DNA of 64,000 nucleotides, from positions 6,151,001 to 6,215,000 of the forward strand of contig CM072908.1 of assembly GCA_037013685.1 (NCBI GenBank), in the 5' to 3' direction. The DNA is from Acridotheres tristis. Its lineage: Eukaryota; Chordata; Aves; Passeriformes; Sturnidae. The notes under the pieces were generated by a model, which saw only the letters and a program-made list of their open reading frames with translations, was not told the origin of the DNA and made no database searches. Below are positions 39,933 to 51,764 of this stretch, piece by piece (positions within the stretch are counted from its first letter, which is position 1; each line of letters begins with the position of its first letter). A program made the position numbers and the translations under genes.

Positions 39933-40068
39933 AACCTGCAAACAATTCAGGGACCTGCAAACAATTCAGGGACCTGCAAACAATTCAGGGACCTGAAAAC
40001 AATTCAGGGACCTGCAAACAATTCAGGGACCTGCAAATAATTCAGGGATGTGCAAACAATTCAGGGAG
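39933..40068 (+). repeat. 19-bp tandem repeat, seven copies
   Basis: acctgcaaacaattcaggg repeated with small changes (gaaaac, gcaaat, tgtgcaaac). Confidence 0.95.
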
Positions 40069-40206
40069 GTTCCTGAGCCCAGAACCATTTGACAAACCTG
40101 AGAGAGGTGACCCTTTGCAGGATATTCTGGGAGGTGGAACACTTGCACTCAAAGCTGGCAATAAAAACAGAGCACTGGGTCTTCCATGTAGCTACAGGCA
40201 AAATAT

Positions 40207-40360
40207 CTGGCACAGAGATCAAGGAGTGTTTGGACAAAGCTCTTGGGCACAGGGTGGGATCATTGGGTTGCCTTGGGAAGGATCAGGAGCTGGGCTCTGT
40301 GATCCCCAGGGTTCCATTCCAGCTCTGAAGATTCCGTGATTCCATGGTTCTGTGACACTG
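40207..40360 (+). mobile_element. CR1 LINE 3' end, different subfamily
   Basis: atcaaggagtgtttggacaa, ccagggttccattccagctc and terminal ttccgtgattccatggttct match the CR1 type with a long tail before the terminal microsatellite. Confidence 0.8.
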
Positions 40361-41199
40361 GGGAGGGGATTTGCTGCTGTCCAAATGTGAAACTGGTCTT
40401 GCCTGGGCTGTTTCCAGACTGCTTCCTTGCTCTAAGAGCAAACCATTAAAAAGGAATCTCAGCTGGATGGGTCTAGTGTAAAAACTTCAACTTCCCAAGC
40501 TGTAAGTTTTTCCTCTGCTGTTCCAGGAAGGGAAGGTGACAGCACAGAGCTGTTCTGGCCCCTACCACCCATTCCCCCAGTAACTGCCCTGCTTTGAAAA
40601 CCAGCTGGTGCCAACAGCAGCCCCAAATCCCCCCCGAGCTTCTCTGCTGCACCCCAGGAAGGCACAGCAGTGAGTGCTGAGTAGTTGAGAATCCCCTCCC
40701 ATCCCACTGATGCAAGTCAGGCAGAACTCAGTGGGAATCAGTGGAAAAACACGGAGAGGAAACTGCTGTGTAATCAGAATCTATCCTGGGAATGTAAAGC
40801 TGCAATTTCCAGAAGTTACAGAGTCCTAAAGAGTGAATTTGGGGCAGATCCAGATCTAGGTCTCAGCTTGAGACCCCCATGTGAGCTCAGGCTCCAAAGT
40901 AAATCATGATCCCCAAAACTGTGCAGTCTTTTAAGCACCTGGATTTCAGGAGAACCTCGATTTGCTGAACTTCATCTCCACCCAGAATGAAGCCTGGTGG
41001 CCAGGGACCCATTGCTGGGGTCAGTTTTGTCTGTCCTAATCAATTCCCCCTGAGGGTCAGCCTTCAGCTTGGAGTGATTGTCCTGCACTCCCGACTGAGT
41101 TCCTCTTCCAGCCCCTGGGGTCTGGGGATGTTTGTTCTCACCTGCAGCACCAGCAGGGAACCCTCAGTGTCCTGGTGTTTGCGCTGAGATGTGGTTCAT
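40361..41199. other. Intergenic, nothing recognised
   Basis: Ordinary sequence between CR1 fragments. No coding or regulatory signal that I can support. Confidence 0.4.
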
Positions 41200-42030
41200 G
41201 GAATCATGGAATAATCATGGAATCAGAGAATGCTTTGGGCTGGAAAGGAACATCTTTAAAGCCCATCTTGTTCCACCCCCTGCCATGAGCAGGGACACCT
41301 CCTGTTGTATCCCAGAAATCTGGAGCTTTTGAGCTTTCTGTGCTTTCAGGCACTGACCCCCTGGAGAACACTGCTTTTGACCTGAGGCCTTGGAGAAGGC
41401 TTCTAAATATGAGTGATGGAGTAAAAATCACGAGTGTGTAGTGAATCAGAAGTGTGTGATTTCACAGGGTGATGGGTTTTAAATTTGAGGTTAGTATAGG
41501 AATAGGTATGGGACACCATGGTGGATTTTAGGCATCTCTTTCTTTGTTCATCTTTCTTCTTCCTTCTTCTTCATGATTTCAGGCAGTAGTTTCTGGCTGG
41601 TCAGTGAATGTCACACTAAAAGTCATGAAAATCTGGTTATTGGGACAAAAGTATAAATAATACAGGTGTTAATTCTCTATTGGACTGTTTAGCTCCATTT
41701 TTCTCACTTTTAGCTGGTAGCTGGGATTGTTGCAGAACTCTCTGTGCTTTAGATAAGATTTAATAAACAACCAAGCCTGAACATGAGAAAATTCATTTCC
41801 TTCGTGTGTATTTGTTAATCCTGGCTCTGAGTGAAGGCAGAGGAGACTGAGACAAAGCACTAATTAAATGGTGCAAAACTCCCACTGCTGTTACAACCTT
41901 CCACTGTCCCAGGGTGCTCCCAGCCCCATCCAGCCTGGCCTTGGACACCTCCAGGGATCCAGGGGCAGCCACAGCTGCTCTGGGCACCTCTCTCAGATCC
42001 TCCCCACCCGCACAGTTCCCTGAAAAGATC
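41200..42030 (-). mobile_element. CR1 LINE 3' fragment split by an LTR
   Basis: Two halves, 41200-41302 and 41896-42030, form one CR1 in reverse: gaatcagagaatgctttggg to agcagggacacct on the left, then ttccactgtcccagggtgct on the right. The halves meet at the standard caccttccactgtccc junction when the LTR is ignored. Confidence 0.88.
41303..41895 (+). mobile_element. Solo LTR inserted in a CR1, copy B
   Basis: A 593-bp element that starts TGTTGTATCCC and ends GCTGTTACA, inserted into a CR1. Flanks acctcc (41297-41302) and accttcc (from 41896) are an imperfect target duplication. It aligns with 4292-4876. It carries agataagatttaataaac near the 3' side. No viral genes accompany it. Confidence 0.82.
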
Positions 42031-42892
42031 CCAACAAAGCTCCTGGTGGCTTTCCCTGTGCCACATCTGCCATGGCTGATGCTCTCTGTGACATCAGTCC
42101 CTGCCAGGTCGAGGTTTTCACAGCCCCATTCAGGGCCCTCTGTGCAAAAGGAGCTGTGGGAGGTCAGTTCCATTTTGGAGCTCTGAAGTTACACCAATAT
42201 CTGCAGTTCTGGGCAGCAGAAACAATTCCTCCCTTGCTGGCAGATGCATCATCCTGATTGAATATTTTATGTTTGCTTACCCATTTCACTCCTGTGGGTT
42301 TGTATGGAATATTTCTCTCTGATTTCATGTCAGCTTTCCTTTAATTTACTGCTGCAAGTAACGATTCCTGTGTTGTTTGGCTGATAAATATCCTTTCTGG
42401 TGTGTTTGTGTCTTACACTGCCTTAGACCCTGCATGAAATTTTAATTTCTCTTTGCTTAGCTCTGGGTTTGCTTTCTCCCTCAGCTCAATGCAGTGAAGC
42501 CTTTGTAGCTCTGCTCGTTCACAGAGCATTGATGTTGACTTCCCATGCAATTTCCTGCTTGTTTGTGTGCCTCTGCCTATTTTTTTCCTTATCTAGTGCT
42601 AGTCAGAGCTGTAAAAAAAAAAAAAAAGTCTGCCTTTTTGGAATGTGCTGGTGTCATAAATGTATAAAATCAGATTTTTTGAGGCACTGCTTCTATTGTG
42701 CTTTCTTTCCTTGGCTTTTTCTGGGCTGCACACTCCTGTATAATAGTTGATTTGACAATGATTTTTAGACACAAGGTATTTTTCTTAAGGCCTTTTATCC
42801 ACTGTCTGCAGTGTTCCTTCTTCGTGTATTTATCTCCCCTCTTGTATATTTTCTTACATGCTTTTCACAGTTCGGACACTTTTTGGCTGCAT
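42031..42892. other. Intergenic, nothing recognised
   Basis: T-rich sequence with an A-run at 42612-42626. No repeat or gene recognised. Confidence 0.4.
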
Positions 42893-43060
42893 AGAATCCC
42901 AGAATGGTTTGGAAGGGACCTTAAAGCTCATCCAGTGTCCCCCCTGCCATGGCAGGGCCACCTTCCACTGTCCCAGGCTGCTCCAAGCCCTGTCCAGCCT
43001 GGCCTGGGACATTCCAGGGATCCAGGGGCATGGGCATAGCTGCTCTAGGAATCAGGAATG
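42893..43060 (-). mobile_element. CR1 LINE 3' fragment
   Basis: agaatcccagaatggtttgg, then catggcagggccaccttcca and ggatccaggggcatgggcat in reverse. It runs straight into the hexamer array. Confidence 0.85.
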
Positions 43061-43080
43061 CAGGAATAGCCCACCATCCC

Positions 43081-43472
43081 AGGAATAGGAATAGGAATAG
43101 GAATAGGAATAGGAATAGGAATAGGAATAGGAATAGGAATAGGAATAGGAATAGGAATAGGAATAGGAATAGGAATAGGAATAGGAAAAAGAAAAAGGAA
43201 TAAGAATAAGAATGGGAATGGGAATGGGAATGGAAATGTGAATAAGAAAAGGAATAAGAATGGGAATAGGAATAGGAATGGGAATAGGAATAGGAATGGG
43301 AATAGGAATAGGAATAGGAATAGGAAAAAGAAAAAGAAAAAGAATAAGAATGGGAATGGGAATGGAAATGTGAATAAGAAAAGGAATAAGAATGGGAATA
43401 GGAATAGGAATGGGAATAGGAATAGGAATAGGAATAGGAATAGGAATAGGAATAGGAATAAGAGTAGGAATA
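43081..43472 (+). repeat. (GGAATA)n hexanucleotide array with higher-order structure
   Basis: Begins as pure ggaata units (43083-43183), then alternates with ggaaaa, agaata and gggaat variants. A block of about 140 bp (agaatgggaatgggaatgga, then aatgtgaataagaaaaggaa) occurs twice, at about 43210 and 43350, so the array has amplified by a larger unit as well. Confidence 0.95.
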
Positions 43473-46427
43473 TCCTTCCTCCCATCCAATATTTTAATGT
43501 TTTCTCCAGCTCACTCTGGGTCTGCCCCCCTCTATCTTGTACCTTCCAGCCTCCCTCATCCCTCTGCCACCCAAAGAATTCAGTCAGAACCTCAGTTCTT
43601 CTCACCAAGGCCTTGGTTGTGCTCATCAAGGCTTTTTTATCATTCATTCTTTGCTTTCAGGGCATTCAGCAGCCAGACCAAGTACAAGAAGGATCCTGGC
43701 TCATTGCTGGGCCATTTCCACCAGCAGCTCCCCCTTTTCATGATGTTTTTGTTCAGGGACAGACCAAGTGAATTTCTACAACCCCCAGCACCTTTAGGAG
43801 CTGTAACTCCTCCCAATTCCAACTTTTTGTGGCAAAACACAGCGAAAGCTTTCACTCCCCAGGTCTTCCCAGGCACATTTGCAGGGGAATCTGCAATTCC
43901 CATATGTTAAATATGAATTCCCATATGTTCCCCATTCGGTGAGACTGGGCAAGTCATGGCTTTGTGAGTCTGGGAGCCCAAATGGGGCCATCCCCCAGCA
44001 CCCCCTCAGAAATGACCCTTTCCCAACTCCAACCAGAGACTCTGAGGCTTCATTCCTCCTTCAGATAAATAGAGATAAATATTATTATTTAGAGGGGCTC
44101 AAATGAAGAGTTGTTCCACACTTTCATTGATTATTAGCACTGAATTTAGACTTTTTTCCTTTTTTTTTTTTTAATTCCTAGCCAAGCTGTTTCACAGTCC
44201 TAACTATTATTAATTTTATTTTCTGTTGTATCAAACTTCTTTTTGTCGTTGTTGATGTATATTTATTTTAGTAGGAATTTTAACAGTATTGGTTTGCACT
44301 CTCCTCTATTAGTCCTTTATGCCATGTTTTGTTTAACATTTTAATGTCTAAATAAAGTTCTTTCTTGTGATCTTAATGGAAAATCCATCAAAGTAAGAAA
44401 TGCAGCTCAACTCAAGTGAAGATCCAGGCTCACTACAAGCACAGTAAAACCAAACCACTGATCTTCAGATTTGTTGATAAAAATCAATTAAAAGTGTATT
44501 TCAGGTCAATCTAATATATATAAACTGCCAGGATGAGATAACATAGATAATAGGATGTTGTGGATCTCAATTAATCAGATCAGGCCACATATATGAAAGT
44601 GTCACATTTATGCTGGTTAGTACATTATTCATGAGAATTTATGGAGCTGGGAGTGCTCTCAATGGGAAGATTTGCAGAGAGGGAAATAAATGCAGTGTCA
44701 GTGGTGGTGCAGTGGAAAGGGAATAATCAATTGTTCATTTACCAAACCATGGAGAGAGGGCAGGACGCTCAAATCAAAATGAAATTTTTTTTTTTTGGCT
44801 GGGTTTTGTTGGGTTTGTTAAATAAAATAAAAAATTAAAACCACACAAACGATCCCTGAGGAATTTAATGAGGCTGAAAATGACCCTTTTTGGTTCCATA
44901 AATTTGTGTATCCCACAAGTAAGAGTAGAATAAATGAAAAATTCCAAGTGTGATTATTTCTTCTCGTTTTCCAAATGTAAATATCTTACAGATGTTATTC
45001 TGAACCAAAGGTAAGATCATTTCATGTGAAAATGTCACAAGTCACTGGTCTGGCTGGTCAGGCAGATGATTCTCTTGCAATTGTTGGACGAGGATTGCTT
45101 GGACTTTGAAAAAATCCTGTTTTTTCTGGTTGAAAAGATTCACCACACAATGCAATTTTTAAACTAATTTCCATCCTTCTTGGACTCTTAGTTTTTCCTT
45201 TTCAAATGTGTTATTAGCATCAAATCTGGACACACATGGATGTGTGGGTGCTGGAGGTGTGTCAATAATTTCATTTACTGAGTGCAGCAAACCCTCAGTC
45301 CTGCACCCCCAGCCCGCAGTTCTGTTGGAGGGAAACAAAGGATGAAATTGCCATTAGGGAAAAAAAGCAATGGGAATTTATAGAGGATAAATAATGTCAT
45401 AAATCCAGGGATGGTGTAGAAAGTGGCAGTGGGTTATTACAAAGAAAACATGCTGCAAACCCTGGTAACAGCCAGCGAGTCTCAGTGAGCTGTGGAGTGA
45501 CAATAAATCCACATGGACAGCACAGCCTGCTGGAAATGGCAGGAGGGGCTGAATATGGGACACTCTTTTGTTCAGATTAAAATGTCCTTTTCATATTTAT
45601 TTACTGGGGAGGGGGGAAAGATGAGGAAGATTAAACAATAATTAATTTATTTCACTGGGAGGATGTAAGCCTAATTCGTTTTTTCACTGGTACATGGAAA
45701 GAAAGTTTGAGTTTGCACTTGGTTTTCAATAAACAAAAGATGTCTGAAATACCTGAGGATAGGAAATAATTATTTGTGTATATTTCTGGTTTTCTGTGCT
45801 GCCTTGTTGTCTGGAGGAGATGTTGCTCTGACTTTATTTCCTCCCTAACTTAAATCCTGCAACTTTTAAAACACCAAAAAAAGGTGTTGTAATCTGTGTC
45901 ACTTAGAAAGAATCTGGATTTCCCTCTTGGAAATCTGCTCAGTTGTTTCTCCACTCTCAATCAGATATAATGATTTCAGGTGTCTTGCTCTTTATATAAA
46001 AATATTAAACTTATTCCAAGTCTGTGTCCCCTTTCCCGTGCATTCTGCTGTACACTCCTATCCAAGTACAGCATCTCCATTTCACTTTGCCTGTTACATT
46101 TCTGCCAGATAATTCTCTAATAATTTAGTGTTCCTCACTGAGCCTCAGCTTTCTTTCTGTTGTTTTTCCCTTTATTGCATTGCCTGTGTCCCTGCTGGAG
46201 CTGTGGGTGTGAGCTGGGAATCCCAGGCTGGCTCTGTGAGTGTGCTCCCCTCTCCCACAGCAGAGCCTTGTCAGAGCTGCCTGCTCTGCACTGACACAAA
46301 GCTCGGGATTAAGGGGAGCTTTAATGACCCCCCAGGATTTCTGATCACATCCTCCAGGCAGCACAGGGATATTCCTGCAGCCAGCATTGCCTGCAGCTTT
46401 CCCTGCCCCTGTCACAGCCATGGGGGT
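43473..46427. other. Intergenic, partly AT-rich non-repeat DNA
   Basis: From about 44090 to 46130 the sequence is AT-rich and without recognised CR1 or LTR blocks (tctaataatttagtg, cacagatgttattctgaacc). No coding signal. It is a candidate place for conserved noncoding elements. Confidence 0.35.
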
Positions 46428-46940
46428 GGCAGTGGAATATTCACACCTTGTGGGTAAGATTTCCATGATTTCCATGTTGCCTTTTGTGGTCACTGCACTG
46501 CAAAGAGAGAAAGGACAGCAACACACACGGAGCTCTTTGGGGAAAAAAGGCCAATTTATTGTACAGACAGCCCGGATTTAAAGTGTGTTAGTGCAGCCAG
46601 GACAGGACAGGAGCTCATTGGACAATTGGGAAAAACATCCTTGGGACAGCACCTCAGGATGTGTCCCACGGCAAAGACACCAGGTGTTAATGTTGGTGAT
46701 GAATTCCACTCTGTTTGTCACCGTGTTCTCACCCTGGGAGACTCCTCCCTAACTGAAGCTGCAGTCAGCTTGTCAGCCTGGGAATGGAGCTGAGAGTCAG
46801 GAGAAATCCAGGCCTGAAAGGAATTTCCAAGCTGTAATTCCCCAGCTCTCTGAATGTGTGTGTCCACAGGGGCTGACCCCAGGCAGTGGAATATTCACAC
46901 CTTGCGGGAAAGGTTTCCGTGTTGCCTTTGATGTTCCCCA
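46428..46940 (-). mobile_element. Candidate reverse LTR between short direct repeats
   Basis: ggcagtggaatattcacacc and the following 30-40 bp occur at 46428 and again at 46882. Between them, aaggccaatttattgtacag resembles an LTR poly(A) region in reverse. Either an LTR pair remnant or a local duplication. Confidence 0.4.
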
Positions 46941-47035
46941 TTCAATATGGAATAAATGGGAGAGCAGCTCCTTTTCAAGGCCAGCTTTGGCTGGGGAGCC
47001 CGGGGGGTCGCTGCTGCTCCCGAGGGAAGATGCTG

Positions 47036-47181
47036 AGGAGGAGGAAGAGGAGGAGGAAGAGGAAGAGGAAGAGGAAGAGGAAGAGGAAGAGGAAGAGGAA
47101 GAGGAAGAGGAAGAGGAAGAGGAAGAGGAAGAGGAAGAGGAAGAGGAAGAGGAAGAGGAAGAGGAGGAGGAAGAGGAAGAT
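47036..47181 (+). repeat. (GAGGAA)n hexanucleotide array
   Basis: About 24 units. All-purine on the + strand. Reads as poly-Glu or poly-Arg/Lys in conceptual translation, which is why long frames appear on it. Confidence 0.97.
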
Positions 47182-47529
47182 GAGATGCGCAGCTTTGTCT
47201 CTCGGCAGAGCTGGGGCTTCCATCCTCATGGGAATCCCCAGGAAAAAAGAACACCTGGCTCTTCATTTAGGGGTGTCCTGTTGACCAGGTGCTGTTCAGG
47301 TCATGGTGATAAAGTGAAAAAAAGCCCTGGTTGGTGATTTCATCTTCTCCACTGTTTTCCCGACCTGGGACTACCATTTTTAGTCTCAAATGTTATATTG
47401 GCTCATTATTTTTAGGGTTTTATTACTGAATTATTGTGTCCCATGAGCACTTGCTGCTCCCCTGTTTGCCAGGGGCCGTTTTGGGAGGGTTAATGGAGAT
47501 GGGCATGGGTGTGAGACAGTGCTGGGCCA

Positions 47530-47705
47530 ACCAGGAATATTCACAATTTACAAAGACAACATTAACAACAAATAGTCAAACATCAGCAATTATGGTCAAC
47601 TTCTTGGGACAAGTTAAGGGACAGACAACCTGGAATGTTAACAATTTATAAAGACCTACAACATTAACAACAAACAGTCAATACAAACATCAACAATTAT
47701 AGCCC
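47530..47705 (+). repeat. Two-copy degenerate repeat of about 110 bp
   Basis: aatttacaaagacaacatta and aacaacaaatagtcaaacat recur as aatttataaagacctacaac and aacaacaaacagtcaataca. Confidence 0.7.
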
Positions 47706-48344
47706 ACTAGGTAAACACACATTAACACAAAACAACTGTTATCAATTGGGTGGACACCTTGTAGATAAAAAAAAACCAAAAAAATCTGTGCTTGGGAATT
47801 CATTCCCCACAAGATATATTTTGCCAAGGCTTGGGAGCTGGGTCTGGCAGTGGGGCAGCAGTGTGGGGCTGTGTCCAGCTGGGACAGATCCTCTCCTCCT
47901 TTCCCTCTCCCCCTGTGTTCCCACACAGCTTCCTGGGAGGGAAGTTATTGTACAAAGAGCAAATGTGCATTTTCAGCAGCAGGAGCAGGAGCTGTTGCTG
48001 GCAGTGAGAACATGGAAGCAGTGAGGGGGTCCCTCACCAAACAGAAATGGGGGTGCAGTGATTTCAGCTTCCTCCCAGTTCCATGGGATGGTGCTTTACC
48101 CATATTATTAAACATGTGTGTGTGTTTGAAAGGAAGAGTCTCTCTAGGGATTGAACACTAGGAAGCCTTTAGCTCTCTTCAAATAACATCTCCCATGGTC
48201 TGTTTTAGACTTGAGGCTGTCAGAGAAATCTCATCTTAGTAAAACCACAGTCTCCATCCTCCTGGGCCCCTCTGAGCCTCCCCAGTGCTGTCTGTGCCTG
48301 GAATCTGTGTCCTGCCTGCTGTCTGTGATGCAGGATTACAGAGA

Positions 48345-48400
48345 GCATTCAGTTGGAAGGGACCTTAAAGATCATCATTCCCATTCTATCCACAGGCAGC
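48345..48400 (-). mobile_element. CR1 LINE 3' end, very short
   Basis: gttggaagggaccttaaaga in reverse. Only the terminal part is recognisable. Confidence 0.6.
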
Positions 48401-48521
48401 AGTTTTGTCTGGAGTCTCCAGAGTTCCCCAGCACAGACAACACTGGCCCTGTGAGCCTGAACTTCTTCCTTGCATGTGTTGTGGGTCATCCCTGAGCCAC
48501 AGGATTCCTGGGATAGCAATG

Positions 48522-49175
48522 TGTTGGGAAGGAGAAGGATTTGACAGGAAGGTCTCACATATATGTAACAGAGAGATCTTTGAATGTAGAAGGTGAAGAA
48601 GGAATAGAAATGATAGCAAGTTTTGATATAGCAGAAAAGAATTGCTGAGCCAGTCTGACTGGGTAACTAAGAAGCCAAAGGGTAAAATGAGTTGGAAGGG
48701 GCTTCTATGACTCTGAGCAAAGGATAAATCCACCTCACACAAAAGATGGTTTTACCAAACAAAAAGATTTTTAGAGGAAAACAAGAAAGCCAATGTTGCA
48801 AGTAGAGAAAAGATCTCAAATTTTTCCACTGTGAGAAAACTGAAAAACAACTTCTAGCTTCAACTGTAACACACTAACCTTTCATGATTGGAAAAGTGTA
48901 ACATGAATATGGTAATGTTGGTAGTTATGATAGGCTGTAGGTGATAGTAAAGGTGTTGATTGGTTGTCATGTTTTAAGATGCTCTGTAATGAAAAGTCTA
49001 GAATGCATTGAAACCAGAACTAGAGAGGCTTCAGAGAACCCAGAGCTGTGGCTGAAAAGGCTGTGGGCTGGGCTATGGTCACCCATGGCCTGTGAATTGC
49101 TGCATCCTCTGGATACAATAAACAGCATTTTAAAGAGCAATTTGAAGTCCCACATCCCTCCTTTGGGCTCTTGCA
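48522..49175 (+). mobile_element. Solo LTR with 6-bp target duplication, copy 2
   Basis: A 654-bp element from TGTTGGGAAGG to GCTCTTGCA, flanked by perfect gcaatg repeats (48516-48521 and 49176-49181). It is very similar to 23255-23923 (for example ggttgtcatgttttaagatg and tacaataaacagcattttaa), but with a different target duplication, so the two are independent insertions. No viral genes attached. Confidence 0.88.
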
Positions 49176-49181
49176 GCAATG

Positions 49182-50040
49182 GAAGTGCTCCAGAGAATTG
49201 TCTTTGCACAGCTTTGGCAGCAGCAGCTGCTGACACGCTGGGTCCCAGCATTGTCTGTGCTGAGAGACTTTGGAGACTCAGACAAAACTGCAGGGACGTG
49301 GCCCATGGGCCATGCATGGAACAGGAATGACGATCTTCAGGGTCCCCTCAAACCCCTCTGTGATTCTGCACCTCAGAGACCCCACTGGGGCAGAGACTCA
49401 GCCACAGCCACAGCCCTGGGGAGGCTGAGGGGAGCACAGGGGGATGCTGACCAGGGACTGCTCTTGCACTAAGGACCAGATCACCCTGACAGCCTCAAAT
49501 CAACAACAGACCGTGGGAGGTGTTGCTTTGAAGAGAATGAAAGGCTTCCAAGTCTTTAACGCCTAGAGAGAGTTGGGGTTCCTCCCACCCATCTCCTCCT
49601 GCTGCTCCTACCAGGAAGATTTTCCATCAGCCTTTGCCTTACACAAAGAGTACACACCCGCTGCTCTGTACAAAAGGTAGGAAAACCCAATGTTTGGTGA
49701 TTCCAGTGGATTTTTCCACCCAACTTGTGTTGGGAAAAACATTTCAGGAAAATAAAACCACAACAAATCAAGGTCAGAGGAAAGCTCGCCAATTCAAACT
49801 GCTCAGTGGCCTGGATTTATGATTTTTTTTTCTTTTCCAATTAATTTCACCTTCCCTAAGTGGGGATTTCACACCCCTCGTGTTAAGTAAATTGGTGTCT
49901 GGATTTTTATGAGCTTTGGCAGGAAAAAGTAGCCAGTCAACCAAGAAAAATCCCAAGCTTTTGGATGGGGGCACCCAGGATTTCAGGCTCACATCTGAAC
50001 CAAAGGAATGCTTGTGAGACACCCTTTGATGAGTAAAGAC
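49182..50040. other. Intergenic, nothing recognised
   Basis: Ordinary sequence; no repeat or coding signal that I can support. Confidence 0.35.
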
Positions 50041-50490
50041 AATCATTTGGATGCAATTTATAATTAAATATTGTTGTGTATCTCTGTTCTTCCAGAACCT
50101 CCCCCTGCCACTGGAGTTCCATGGGGGTTATTTATGCATCGGTGATATATTCTGAATGCCTCACTAACATTGACGGATATTACACTTGATGTTTTTCCTT
50201 ATGTCCCTTTGGTGGTGCAAATGTGAGAAAGGGCAATGAACTTTCGATGACTCTCTTGTAAAAAAAAAAAAGATTTTTTCCATCAGGTTCAAAAGTTCAG
50301 CACGTCAAGAGGAATCATCTTCGTGGCGCCATTGCGCGAGGGGCGGGCGAAATTTGGGGAGGTTTTTATCTTACAGTGGGAGATAATTAGTCTGGGGTGC
50401 AAGTTTGGTAATTGTCACCGCCAATTGGCTTTCACATGACCATGTTGATAAATTATTTGTCGTGTTTTTATCGTTCTCCATGGCCCACGG
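50041..50490. promoter_or_regulatory. Candidate conserved noncoding element
   Basis: Free of recognised repeats, AT-rich with ordered motifs: ataattaaatattgttgtgt, tttatgcatcggtgatatat, ggagataattagtctggggt, tcaccgccaattggctttca. It contains homeobox-type TAATTA/TAATTAG cores and CCAAT boxes. It has the texture of an enhancer, but conservation cannot be checked here. Confidence 0.3.
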
Positions 50491-50997
50491 GGTGGGTTTG
50501 CCATGCTGGGCTCGCGTTGAAGGACAAAGAGCTCTTGGTGCGCCATTCATCGCGGTAAGAGCGCCTCGGGGTCCCTCAGTCTGTGCTCTGCTGAGGTTGG
50601 GAGAGTCAAAAAAAACAAGGTCTTTGCCTTGACAGCAGTGGGCATGATGGGGAGGAAGGATGGAGAAAGAGCACAGCGAAAAATCCCAACAATTCCGTCC
50701 CTCTCTGCAAATTCTCGCTGAACTCAAGGCCTGGGCCTTTCCAAAGGCAGCGTTTCCTCAAAGCACGCTCACTGGGAGGAACTGAAGAGCAATTATGTCT
50801 AAAAATAAATGTGTTGGCAGGAAAAGTCCATTCTGGAAAAAAGCCATCATTTTGGGTGGCCAAATAAAACCCCAACCAGCTTCTGTACATGGGGAGAAAA
50901 ACCAAAAAACCCAAATGCCAACTGCAGTGTAGTTAATAGGATCAGCTTTTTATAGAAGGTGGCTTCTCTGGAGGATGGGCCATGGATTTAAACAGAC

Positions 50998-51150
50998 TCA
51001 CAGAATCCAGACCAGTCTGAGTTGGAAAGGGACTCTAAAGCTCATCCAGTGCCACCCCCTGCCATGGGCAGGGACACCTTCCATTATCCCAGGATTCTCC
51101 AAGCCCCATCCAACCTGGCCTTGGACACTTCCAGGGATGGAGCAATCCCT
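50998..51150 (-). mobile_element. CR1 LINE 3' fragment
   Basis: gagttggaaagggactctaa, then gccatgggcagggacacctt and ccaagccccatccaacctgg in reverse. Confidence 0.85.
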
Positions 51151-51764
51151 ATCAGGCTGCACAAATCTGGGCAGAGAGCCCCTGATGGTCACTTTGATCA
51201 TCATCCAGCCCCCTTATGGAACCTCAGTGGCAAACCCAAGGCTCCTCCCCAGCCAGTGACATTTTCTCCATGAGCCAGTCCATGTGCAGGGTGTAGCAGG
51301 GTGATATCTGTCAGGGCAATGCTGCCACACTGTCCAATGTCTGTTGGACATGAATGTGGAGATCAATATTGGGACAGAAGCGTTCTTCCCACTGATCCCA
51401 TTCTCCTCCTGACTGATCCTGGCTTTGAGACCCCTGCACTGACCTTTGATGAGTCCTGATGGACATGGCTGAAGCAGGATTGTTTGTGACAGGAGCATCC
51501 TGGAAAGCCTTTGGCAGCAATTGCATTGTCCTGTGGGCACAACAGCTCCAAAGCACAAATAAAGCAGGCAGCTGATGCCACATGTGAGCACCCTCAAAGC
51601 CTTGAAGTAACTGCTAGAGACAGCCACCTGTACAAGGGGTCAGAGTGAGGCTCATCCCACACCACCACAGTCGAGTTTGCAGGCACAGATATTTATTTTA
51701 AAGAGGAAAGGAAAGCCAGATGCACCTGAGCAGCCTTCTCCATGTTCAGGTCTGTCCATGCACT

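Noticed and set aside
39933..40068. CRISPR-like regular repeats
   Set aside because: Units are contiguous with no unique spacers, in vertebrate DNA; a simple tandem repeat.
46858..47337. Poly-Glu and poly-Lys/Arg frames
   Set aside because: Low-complexity translation of a GAGGAA hexamer array.
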